A DNA stretch of 64,000 nucleotides from Zopfochytrium polystomum (taxonomy: Eukaryota > Chytridiomycota > Chytridiomycetes > Chytridiales > Chytridiaceae), in assembly GCA_025765615.1 (NCBI GenBank), contig JAIVFJ010000080.1, forward strand, positions 206,275 to 270,274. Direction: 5' to 3'. This document shows positions 11,206 through 21,215 of this stretch, piece by piece; positions within the stretch are counted from its first letter, which is position 1; the number at the start of each line of letters is the position of its first letter. Position numbers and translations under genes: made by a program. The notes under the pieces are model-generated. The model did no database searches. It saw only the letters and a list, made by a program, of their open reading frames with translations, and was not told the origin of the DNA.

Positions 11206-14064
11206 ATGCGGAGGATCAGCAGCGCCCCGAAGTCCGCCCTGGCCGTGGCCGCCCGATTTGCGCCGTTGTACGCGTTCGGACTGTTCTGCTACGCACGCGA
11301 AGTGACGTACGCACCAATTGCAGCCCAAGGCGGACAGCTTTGCTGGACTTCGAACGCAGCCGGAGCTCAGATCACACTGGAACCCTGTTCGAAGCCTCCG
11401 CTCCCGCAGGAACAGCTTTTCAGTCGCATCCCAGTGAGCACCACTCAGTTTCGAATAGCCACGCCGAACGGACTTTGCGTCGATCTTTTGGGTTGGAACA
11501 GATCCGTGCGAGCGCCCATTGGGGTAGGTGCCCGCTGCTCTTTGGCCGAGAGTCCCATTGGGGAACGTGGTAATCGACATTTCGTTCGAAGATGTGGAAA
11601 TGCCACGCGGACCCGTATGTGCATATAAACCAGGTGCTCCGTTTCTCGGGATCATCGGCACAGCTTGCTTCATCGTCTTTGTGCGTTGAGATTGGGTCGA
11701 GCCAAATAGGCGCCGGGATCGTGCAGAAGTGAGTCGTAATGTGGTCACCCTGACAAAAGCCTGTCGCTCACTCTGTCTCCCCACCCCCCCACCCCCTATG
11801 GCGCAAGCAATTGCGACGGGTCGGAAAAGCAATCGTTCCGCTTCCCTGCCCAAACGGACCTTGCGCCCGTCGCTCCGCTCGAAGGTCAGATCCGCACGAC
11901 CGGCGGCCTCTGCTGGACCGTCTCCGGCTCGGGCTCCCCGCTCGGCGTGAAGCAGTGCGGGAGCGGCAGGGCCGACCAGCTCTTTGCGGTATCTGCGCTC
12001 GGCCCGGGAGTCCAGATCCGGTCGGTCGCCGGAAACTTTTGCGTGGACGTTTTTAACGGGAGCGCTTCTGATGCAGCGGTTGTCGGTGTAAGAGTTTTTT
12101 TTCTTTCACATCCCGTCTCTGTGACGGTTTTGCTCTCTCTATCTGTCTCTCGCTTGTATTTTTCGCTCTCTTCCAACGTTTATCTGGTAAACTGAAAATG
12201 TAACTTACCGCCCCAACCAACCAACGGATACATGAAATAGGCATGGCCTTGCCACAAGGACGTCCCCAGCGGCCAGACACAGATATTTATACCCTCCTCT
12301 CCGGCTGACGCCGACGTCCCGGTGTATCTCACAAACATGAGGTCCAGGCGCTGTCTCCGCACGGACGGCGCCGAGGGTTCCGTAATTCGGCAACGGTAAG
12401 TCATTCTTCATTTGTAGCACGCGACAAGCATCACCCGCCTTTCACCAACCGACGACGTACCGCGGCCCCCTCCCCTGCCCCCGCTTTAACCTCGCCCCCC
12501 CTCCCCACCCCCCCACCCCCCCAAAAAAAAAAACTTTCACCCAACCAAAAACCAAAAACCTCACAGATCCTGCGACCTCGGCACCGACGAAATCTTTTCG
12601 CTCCCGTCGAATGCGACCGCCGCCGAGCCGGCCAAGCCGGCGCTCCTCGCGTCGGGGCACACACTCATCCAGTCGTCCGAAGCCCCCGCGCTCTGCTGGA
12701 CCGCGGGAAGCCCGATGCAGCTCGAGCCGTGCAACGCCGCGTCCGCGGCGCAGCTGTGGGCTTTTGATTTCGGGCAGTTTGTCACCAACGCGACCGGGCA
12801 GCAGCTGTGCGTTGGCGTGCCGGCGGACTCGGGAAGCGCGAATGCTGAGGTGAGCGGGAGATTTTGGGAGCTGTGGGCTGCGGGGACAAGGCAGATTAGG
12901 GAGGCAGCGGGACTACCTTCCTTTGTCGCTTGCCGATGCGGTTCAAAGCCTAATAGCGTTTGGTCTGGGTCAGCTTGACACGTGCAGAAACACGGCGGAC
13001 CAGCTCGTCATGCCACAAACCGACGGGAGCATTGTTCTTGGCACGGCGTTCGACTGCATCGGCCCCGTCGCCGCCAGAACCCCTGGCATTTTGCAACAGA
13101 GGTAACCAAACAGAAGAAGGCGGAATTGCTTCCTTTTGGCGTTTTGTGTGAGTTTACAGAGCTAACAAGCGACAAAATACGACACACACACACACACACA
13201 CGTCTCCATCAGCGCATGCGACAACTCTACGCGCCAGAAATTTGTTTTTTCCAACCCCGCCGCCGTCTTTCCAAGGTTGGTCTCGCAAAACTGCTCGTCG
13301 TTCACGACACGGAGGGAGTGGCGCGAGCTGTCGGACCAGGAGAAGTCCAACTACATCAACGCGGTTCAAAAGCTGCGGAACATAACGTCTGGCGGAGGGA
13401 GGCGGGGAGTCTACGACGACCTCGTCGCTATCCATGCCAGCGCAATCAAGTACATACACGGACAGGTGACTGCCCGCTTCTTCTTTCTTCTTCTTTCTGC
13501 TTCGTTTACCGCCGCGTCCAATCATGACTTGTGTCTCTCATCCCTCCCGATTCCCTCGTGTCCTTTCTCTCCGCATATGCCCCGGGTCAGCCGCTCTTCT
13601 TTCCTTGGCACCGATACTTTATTCGAGTCTACGAATCCTACCTCCAAGCGATCGACCCGACGGTCAGCTTACCCTACTGGAACTGGGCCATCGACGGACA
13701 GGAACCGCTGACGGACGGGTCGATTTTCGGTCCGTCGGCGCTGTCGCTCGGAACGCGCGGGGAGCCATCGGACACGGACCACTGCCTCCGCGACGGCTTC
13801 GCCAAAGACTGGACGTCGTTCTACGACTCTGCGTGCGTCGCGCGAAACTACGTCGACGGGTTTGCGCTGTACGACGACACGGTGCTGACCCCTCTGGTCA
13901 AGTCCTCGGTCAACTTTACCGACTTTACTGTGCCGATGGAGGGCGCGCACAACGGAGTGCACGTCTTTGCGGGAGGGGTCGGCGGCGACTTGTATTACAT
14001 CGACATGTCGCCAAACGACCCGCTGTTTTTCCTGCACCACGCGTTTGTCGGTGCGTTTTTGGTT

Positions 14065-14100
<36 letters not shown>

Positions 14101-15011
14101 TTTCCTTCGATTCTTTGGCTGAGCAAGGTAGAAATTGGGAGAGAAAACGTTGCTGCTGTTGCGGCCCGGCGATTTCCTTCTTGTCCTTAATTAGCACGCA
14201 CGCTTCTCTTCTCTCTTACCTACCCTTGTCTTTCCCCGTTGCCTCTCATTTGTCCCCACCAGATATGCAGTGGTACCTATGGCAGCAGGCCCATCCCGAT
14301 GTTGCCAACGACTACGAGGGCACCGCCGCAAACCCCCCCGGGTCCAACAACACGTACGCGGTGTCTACGGCCGATCTGATGCCAGGGTTCAACGTTCCCG
14401 TTCTCGCCGGCATGAGCTCGGACGGCCCGCCGGGCACCATATGCGTAAAGTACGAGCAGCCCTCCGAATGGATCAAGGCGTCCCCGTCCAGCGAAACCAA
14501 GCCCTACTTCCAGCAGCAGCAGCAGCAGCAAGGGCAGCCTGGACAACAAGGGCAAGCGCACCACCAGCGAATTCAGCGTCGGACCGACGATGTTGGCGGC
14601 GGCGGCGTCGGCGGCGACGCACAAGGCCGCTCGGCCGTCGGATCGGGCCGGTTCGGCACCACGGCGCGGAAGGCCGTTCAGCCCATTCCCGAGGACTGGA
14701 TCGTCGGCGGGCATCTCCGCAGCGGCATGGCGGCCGGGCACGGCGCTGGCCCAGCCGTGCGGATTGCGGGGGAAAAGGGAGGAATCAGCGGGGTGGACGA
14801 CGGACAGGGTGGTGGCGGCGACGTTGGCTCGCCGAGTCCCGCAAGCGCAGACCCCGCTGCAATGCGATGCCTGCAGCGTACGCGGCAGGGCGAGCAGCGC
14901 CTGCGGCAGATTGCCGAACAGTTTGATCGCGAGCTCGACGCGTTCTACGCGACCCATCCGCACGCGTCGTACGCGGAAGCTAAGCAGTCGGTGCTCGACA
15001 ACTGGAAGTAG
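11206..15011 (+). CDS. Secreted tyrosinase with three N-terminal beta-trefoil (ricin-type) lectin domains
   Basis: Nine exons: 11206-11523, 11634-11728, 11808-12087, 12241-12395, 12567-12849, 12974-13101, 13213-13465, 13591-14050, 14263-15011. They sum to 2721 nt, a 906-residue frame. A hydrophobic N-terminus (ALAVAARFAPLYAFGLFCYA) looks like a signal peptide. Roughly residues 30-430 hold nine modules of the form LCW/V..C....Q.F/W, as in ricin-B beta-trefoils, i.e. about three trefoils. The type-3 copper core follows: IHASAIKYIHG and FPWHRYF (CuA), then AHNGVHVF and DPLFFLHHAFVD (CuB). All expected His ligands are seen. The C-terminal about 180 residues have a Gln run and Gly-rich linker. Tyrosinases oxidise phenols to quinones, as in melanin formation. 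The lectin part suggests binding to a glycan surface, which is inference. Poly-T lies in the last intron. Confidence 0.92.
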
Positions 15012-15388
15012 CACGGACGGACGGATTGGCTGGTGCTTTGTTCATATTTATGATTTTTTATATCTCATTCTCTTGTTTTTGTGTTGCTTGGCGCCCTTAC
15101 CTTCCTTCTCCTCTCCCGCCGCCTCCCTCAGTGTGCTCAGCCCTGCTCCTCTCATTCCTTCTCACTCTCTTATCTACTTATTAGCTAACCCCCAACCCCA
15201 CTTTCTGTGAATCTCTGAAGTGCTGAACTCTTGCAGATTTTTTGTTTTTTGATGATGTTGTGACTACATGTAACAGAAAATACGCTCCTTCCTCCTGCCT
15301 GCTGCTCTCCATCTTTTCGTCGAAAAGGGTCTGCGTCTGCCAACAAAAGAGCGCGAAAAGGTCGCACCAGAGAGCTCTGCCACGTTCA

Positions 15389-16426
15389 ATGGCCGCTATC
15401 AAAACGGATCTCTCCTCCTCTTCTTCTTCGTCAGCAGCCGGCTATGTCGAGAACATTTCAAAGATCACGTTCTCCTCTGACTACATTTTGTGTGATGAAA
15501 GCACCAAAGCAAATGCAGGCTGTCCTGCAATCCATAAACCCCTGGTACATACGGTGAACTCTTGCCATTTGATACCGCGCGCCTTTTTTTACTCGCACGT
15601 TAGCCCAGCGTACCACCCTGTCACGAGCCGCCCATTCACCCGAATGGCATCCGTCATTAACGGACACGCGACGGCCTGTCTCGCGCCGGACGCAATCCGC
15701 TCCACCTCGTGCGCAACCAGCGCAAACTGCCGCCAAGTGCACCGGCGCGGAAAGTCCTCCTCGCCGTCGCTACTGCCGCCGCCGCCTCCGCCAACTTCTG
15801 CTTCAACGGCCGCAACCACGTCACCGGTTCCGTATTACAGCCCCGAACGTGTACGCGTATCCTGGCGTCGAAAGCTCTCCAACCTTTCGTCGAGTTTCTC
15901 CTCCGGCGTCCGCACCTGCGCCTGTCGCTTCATCGGGCGCCCCAGGCTCGTACCAGACCGTCAGCCTCCTGCCTTCTGCGTTTGGCCCCCCCGATCCACA
16001 ATCTTTTGCGACGTCGTGCTTCCGGCGTCATCCCCCGTACTGTTCCAACGACGTTCAAAGAGCATCCAACTCCTCTACCGCAACCCGCAACTTCTTTCGC
16101 TTTCTCCTCGGCCGCTGCAGCCATCGCGGCAACATCGGGTCACGGGCAGACGAGCCCGACTCTTTCTCCTACGTCCATGGCGCAGAAGCAGAGCCACACA
16201 TCCGGGGGCTGGCGCACCCGTCCGCGCCGTTGCCGTCCTCGACTGCCTGACCGGCACGGACGTTGTCACAAGTTCGACCGCCGTCATGCGCATCTTCCCC
16301 CAACTCCCTCACCCTTCTCGTCCCCCGCGTCACCGCCCCCTCCCTTTGCGTCCGAAATTCTCGCAGCGTCGTTTGCTCTCATCAGCGGTCGCATCGCCGT
16401 TGGCGAGCCATCGCCCACCACTGTGA
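15389..16426 (+). CDS. Doubtful open frame, hypothetical protein
   Basis: From ATG 15389 a 345-codon frame runs to 16426, with a Ser-rich start (LSSSSSSSAAGYVENISK), a Cys-containing middle and Pro/Arg-rich remainder. No domain is recognised. All three plus frames stay open for long stretches because the region is C-rich, and a frame change through a possible intron (GTACAT at about 15543, acceptor at about 15609) is equally possible. It may be a real, rapidly evolving gene, a 3' region of the tyrosinase gene, or non-coding. Confidence 0.25.
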   Translation: MAAIKTDLSSSSSSSAAGYVENISKITFSSDYILCDESTKANAGCPAIHKPLVHTVNSCHLIPRAFFYSHVSPAYHPVTSRPFTRMASVINGHATACLAPDAIRSTSCATSANCRQVHRRGKSSSPSLLPPPPPPTSASTAATTSPVPYYSPERVRVSWRRKLSNLSSSFSSGVRTCACRFIGRPRLVPDRQPPAFCVWPPRSTIFCDVVLPASSPVLFQRRSKSIQLLYRNPQLLSLSPRPLQPSRQHRVTGRRARLFLLRPWRRSRATHPGAGAPVRAVAVLDCLTGTDVVTSSTAVMRIFPQLPHPSRPPRHRPLPLRPKFSQRRLLSSAVASPLASHRPPL

Positions 16427-16489
16427 TACTCTGGGATGCATGCAATCCTGAGGTCACCAACCTCAGAGACAATGTGGGACCGTGATGTA

Positions 16490-17036
16490 ATGGCCCTTTT
16501 CGTTTTCATTTTTTCATTTTTCTAATTTTTTTTTCGACACGTACTTTTGTCTTGTTGGGGGTCCTTGTAACTTGTCTTTTATAGTACAATTATTTCGTGG
16601 TGCACGCACGTGCGACAACGAAAGATATTTATCGAAGCAGTGTTTCCGCCCACAGTTCCTCGGGAAGTCCTTTCGAGCACGCGGCGCTATGGTCTTCGCC
16701 CATAATGAGGCTCGGCGTATTCTAGGGGCATGCATGAGAAACATTGTGCAAACCAATGATGACAGAGGATGTCGAGTGTATTTACGGGTCCATTTTTTTT
16801 CTTTTCTGTTTGCTCCTGACAGTAGTCCTTTCGGACTGGCCTCGGTAGCAAAGTTCAACAACTGGTAAGAGATGCAACAAGAATGGACTGATACTGAGAA
16901 GGTGAAAGGGAGCGGGGGACTGCGCTTGCAAAAGACAAAGAAGGTTCAAGAACAACAAGAACTGCGAAAAGGGTTCAGACCGACTGCATTATTTAATGCA
17001 GTGCACGAAGATTTAGATTTGATCGCACACTCAGCC
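16490..17036. other. Intergenic, no gene seen
   Basis: T-rich DNA between the doubtful ORF and the 3' end of the glutamine synthetase gene. It probably contains the 3' UTR of the latter. No RNA gene or repeat recognised. Confidence 0.5.
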
Positions 17037-19952
17037 TCAGAAGAGGAGCTCAGTGTACTTCGGGTAAGGCCAGTACTTGTCGGCAACGTGCTTCTCCAAC
17101 CTGGGACATGGGTGTCAGCAGCGCACACGAATAGGCAAAAAGTGTTTAACTTACGTGTCGGACTTGGAGCGGACCTCCTCCAAAGCTGCGGTGAGCTCCT
17201 TGCCGGCAACCTCACCTTGCTCTTCGTCGTGGAGAGCCTCAACCTTGTCAATGACAGCCTGCAAATGGTCGGCAGCTTTCTTCAGATCGGCCGTGAGCGT
17301 GGTCAAAGTCTTCAGGGTCTCCAACTCGGGCGCGTCCGACAAGTCAACGCCAACGTTCTTCTGCGAGTTCAGGGACTCGGCGAGATCCTTCCTGTAGGCA
17401 TACGCGCCGGGCAGGACGCCGCTCGTGATCATGTTCTTGAGAGTGTTTCCTTCGATGAGAAGGTCCTTGGCGTACTTCTCGACGAGAATGTGGTATCGAG
17501 AGTTCAGTTCGTCCTCCGTGAAGATACCAAGGGACGTGAGCAGCTGACGGTTTTTGGGTTCCAAGAGCTGCTTGAAAGCAACTGGGCACGACTTAATGTT
17601 GGGCAGGCCACGGCGTTCGGCCTCCTTGACCCAGTCGTCCGAGTAGTTGTTGGCCTCAAAGCGGATGTTCTTCGAGTCCTTGATAAACTTCTTCACGACA
17701 GCGAGAATGTCGTCCTCAGTAAGCTCCGGCTTGGAGCCCTTCGCCGCAAGGAGGGCGTCGGTGACGGCATTGATGGAGGCAGCAACGGCCGAGTTGAGCA
17801 GGACCACGGGGAGCGACGGAGACTGCTTGGCGCCGACGGCACGGAACTCGAACTTGTTGCCGGTGAAGGCAAACGGACTGGTGCGGTTGCGGTCCGTAAG
17901 GTCACGCGAAATAGTGGGGAGGGTTGAGACCTTGAGGTCCAAGACCGTTCCGCCGACCTTGACGGTCTGGAGGTGGGGTCGGGAGAAGTTCTTGACCGAG
18001 CGGTTCTCCTCGATCGCGTTCAAGACTTCGTTCAAGTGGTCTCCAAGGAAAGCGGAGACAATGCCCGGGGGGGCCTCGTTGGCGCCAAGGCGGTGCTCGT
18101 TGGAGGCAGAGGCGATACCAGCACGGAGGAGGCCACCGTGCTTGTGGACGGCATCCAAGGTGGCAACAAGGAACAGCAGGAAACGGTAGTTTGTTTCCGG
18201 CTTGAGCGTCGGGTCAAGAAGATTGTCACCGGCGTCCGTGGACATGGACCAGTTGGCGTGCTTTCCGCTGCCGTTGACGCCCTTGAAGGGCTTTTCGTGG
18301 AAAAGAACCTGTGCAAGCATCATGCTTAGTATTGTATTCAGGGCGCCACAATAAGAAAACTCAAACCTTGAGCTTGTGACGGTGCGCGACTTGGTGAAGA
18401 ACCTCCATGGTGACCAGGTTGTGGTCAACGGCCACCGAAGACTCCTCGAAGATAGGAGCCATCTCGAACTGGTTGGGGGCGACCTCATTGTGGCGAGTCT
18501 TGACCGGAACACCGATCTTGATGAGCTCGTATTCCGCCTCGCTGATGGCAGCAAGGACGCGCGACGGGATCTGGCCAAAGTAGTGGTCCTCCAGCTGCTG
18601 GTGCTTGGGAGGGGGCACACCGATCAAGGTGCGGCCAGTGATCTGAAAAAAAATTATTGGCGATGCTTGCCGCAAATAACGCCAAATGATTCACAAACCT
18701 TCAAGTCAGGGCGAAGGTTGTACAGCGCACGGTCAATGAGGAAGAACTCCTGCTCCGTGCCCAGGGTAGTAGAGACGCGCTTAGTCTCAGTGTCGCCAAG
18801 GGCTCGAAGGAGGCGCACAGCAGCGTTGGAAAGGACTTCAGAGGAGCGGAGGAGGATAGTCTTTTCGTCCAAGGCCTCGCCGTTGTACGAAATGAAGACA
18901 GAGGGGATGTACAGGACAGCAGTTCCGTGTGGCCCGCGGCGGATGAACATCGGGCTGTTATAGACAGAGGAGGGTTGGTGATTAGTCGACCTTGACTGGA
19001 TGGTGGTGAGGTGCCACAAGGCTCACCTGGTCGTGTCCCAAACAGTGTAGCCACGGGCTTCAAAGGTGCTGCGCATCCCACCATTGGGGAACGAGGATGC
19101 ATCCGGCTCAGATTGGAGAAGTTGGCCGCCAGAGAAAGCATCGATGGCATGGGTCTGCGGTGGCAATCAACTTGTTCTTTAGCGTTTCTCATCGATGGGT
19201 ATGGTTAGATCTCCACATAAAAATCTCACCTGCTCGAATCCGTTGACAAAGGTTGTCTTGAGAGTAAGGAACGAGTCGTGCTTCTCGGCGGTGGTTCCCG
19301 TCTGGGGCTGGAACCAGTGGGTGAAGTGAGTCGCGCCACTGTGGAGGAGGATGATGGCATTAGGGGTTTTCCTTTAGGGCTTAGGGCTTCCCGGAGGGCG
19401 AAAAAAGCACGCGACCCCGTTTAAAGTGGCAGCCGATTGGAGAAAAAAAAGGTTACGCGACCAACCCCACCCCCAACGAATGGTAAACTCTAAAATCCTC
19501 ACCGGTCCATTGCCCAGACGCGGACGGCGTGGGCGACTGCATCAGCAGTAGGACGGTCCAGTTGTTGACGCCCCTGGAGTTTCAAGGTTGGTGTTGGGCA
19601 TTGGGGGGATGGTCGGGAAGGAAGAGGGTCAGAGATCGCGCACCGCGAGAGCAGAAAAAAAAATCAATTAGAAGGCGTCCAGCGCGCCTCCCTGTCCTGT
19701 CCATTCCCCCCCAAGCAATCCAAAATCACACGCACACACACGCACCTGGATCTGCTGGATGAAGCGGTTGTAGACGGGTTTGGGGAGCGAGTTGCTCAAA
19801 GCGGCGGTGCCAAAGACGTCCTGGCCAAAGACTTCGGAGGGGTACTTGTTGCGAATCGTGCCGTTGGAAGCGGTGACTTGCGGCCACGTAATGTCCCTGT
19901 TGGGACGGTGGACAGTCTCCTGGTAGGCAGAGAGGCGCGCGCTTTGGGCCAT
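17037..19952 (-). CDS. Glutamine synthetase, type III
   Basis: Makes glutamine from glutamate, ammonia and ATP. Eight exons on the minus strand: 19746-19952, 19503-19573, 19230-19338, 19027-19154, 18699-18954, 18367-18642, 17155-18308, 17037-17100. They total 2265 nt, 754 residues, close to the roughly 700-750 of GSIII and far longer than the 350-400 of the usual fungal GSII. GSIII hallmarks seen: [61 protein letters not shown] and [17 protein letters not shown] has Ala where KHNNWS is usual. The ATG at 19952 follows a leader-free region and the protein appears cytosolic. The many introns rule out bacterial contamination. The final 21 codons lie on a separate tiny exon ending YPKYTELLF. Confidence 0.95.
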
Positions 19953-20285
19953 TTTTCGCTTTTGTTTTTGAGGGGGATTGAAAGGTAACGAAGTAGTGGG
20001 AAGTGGGGGAGATGAGACCAAAGAAGAGCCTGGGTGACAACAGGAAAACGCGAAGGCAGAAGCTGGTGTTGAGGACCCACGTGTGAGAGAGCGAGGGAGT
20101 GTGGGTGTGTGTGTGTATTGGATGTGCGAATGTGATCGAATGAGCCTTTTTCTGTTTCCTTTTTTTTTTTTTTTTTCCTTTTGAATGCGGAGATGCAATA
20201 CAGAAAAAAAAACTATATAAAATGACAAAAAAAGGCAATCACAAGCCCAACCCATCAATCAATCAATCAAACATCAATCCGCGGT

Positions 20286-20353
20286 CAGAGGCGAGTTTTC
20301 CCTTCTCTCTCTCTGCCTTTCTCTCACTCTCACTCACTCTCTCTCTCTCTCAC

Positions 20354-20392
<39 letters not shown>

Positions 20393-20455
20393 CCTCTCTC
20401 TCTCTCCCTCGCTCACTCTCTCTCTCTCTCTCGCTCTCTCCTTTCTTGCCTCTCT
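20286..20455 (+). repeat. (CT)n microsatellite upstream of glutamine synthetase
   Basis: CT-rich tract with CACTCT and CCTCTC interruptions, 330-500 bp upstream of the minus-strand GSIII start. It is followed at 20501-20542 by a GT/TTTGTGT tract. It lies between the 5' end of GSIII and the 3' end of the SUN-domain gene. Confidence 0.9.
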
Positions 20456-20708
20456 GATGCGATCCCCAAACAATCACCGAGTACACGTGACGTCACTGTC
20501 GTGTGTGTGTGTTTGTGTGTTTGTGTTTGTGTGTGTTTGTTCTTTTGCCACAAGTGCTCGCCACCGCGACGTGATCTTTGCTTGCATTTTTCGTGGCTTC
20601 TCCCGTCAGCTGTCTCTGTCGCTCTCTCCCTCCAATATCGTGCGTGGGAAAGAGACACAGAGAAGACCAAGCCCAGACAGACCCGCGCCAAAGCAAATAT
20701 GGAAGCTG

Positions 20709-20710
<2 letters not shown>

Positions 20711-20751
<41 letters not shown>

Positions 20752-20753
20752 GG
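20711..20753 (+). repeat. (GA)n microsatellite
   Basis: About 40 bp of GA dinucleotide in the gap between the GSIII and SUN-domain genes, the opposite phase to the CT tract 300 bp away, so the single strand could fold back on it. Confidence 0.9.
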
Positions 20754-20964
20754 GTATGTTTGCTTTGGTGAGACGCGGAAAAGCGCGCGGCGTGACTTCG
20801 CGACGCGCGCAAAGAGAAGAAAAAAAAAATTATCATCATCGAAAAAGGTGAAAAAACCCCTCTTGTCGAGAGAGGAAAAGAGAAAAAGTGAGTGGACGCG
20901 CCCCAAAACCCCCGGTCCTTGCTCTGCCAGCCAGCCAGTCTCGTCGTTGCTCTTGCTCGCTCTT

Positions 20965-21175
20965 TCAACGCGTCCTCGCAGGCACGTGCTGCTGATGCTG
21001 CTGCTGCGTGTTGAGGCTGGCCAGCGACTGCCGCCGTCGACGCTTCTGCTTTCGAGGAGACGACCTGCGCGTTTTTGAAGCAAATAAAATGCAAAAAAGC
21101 ACAGGAGGAAGGAACAAGCAGAGGAGAGGGAAAGGGGAACAATTAGAATCATAGTGCATCAATAGAGAGAGAGAA

Positions 21176-21215
<40 letters not shown>

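Noticed and set aside
17151..18620. 489-codon minus ORF as a complete single-exon gene
   Set aside because: Its N-terminal part reads through two introns; GSIII family conservation fixes splice sites at 18642, 18367 and 18308.
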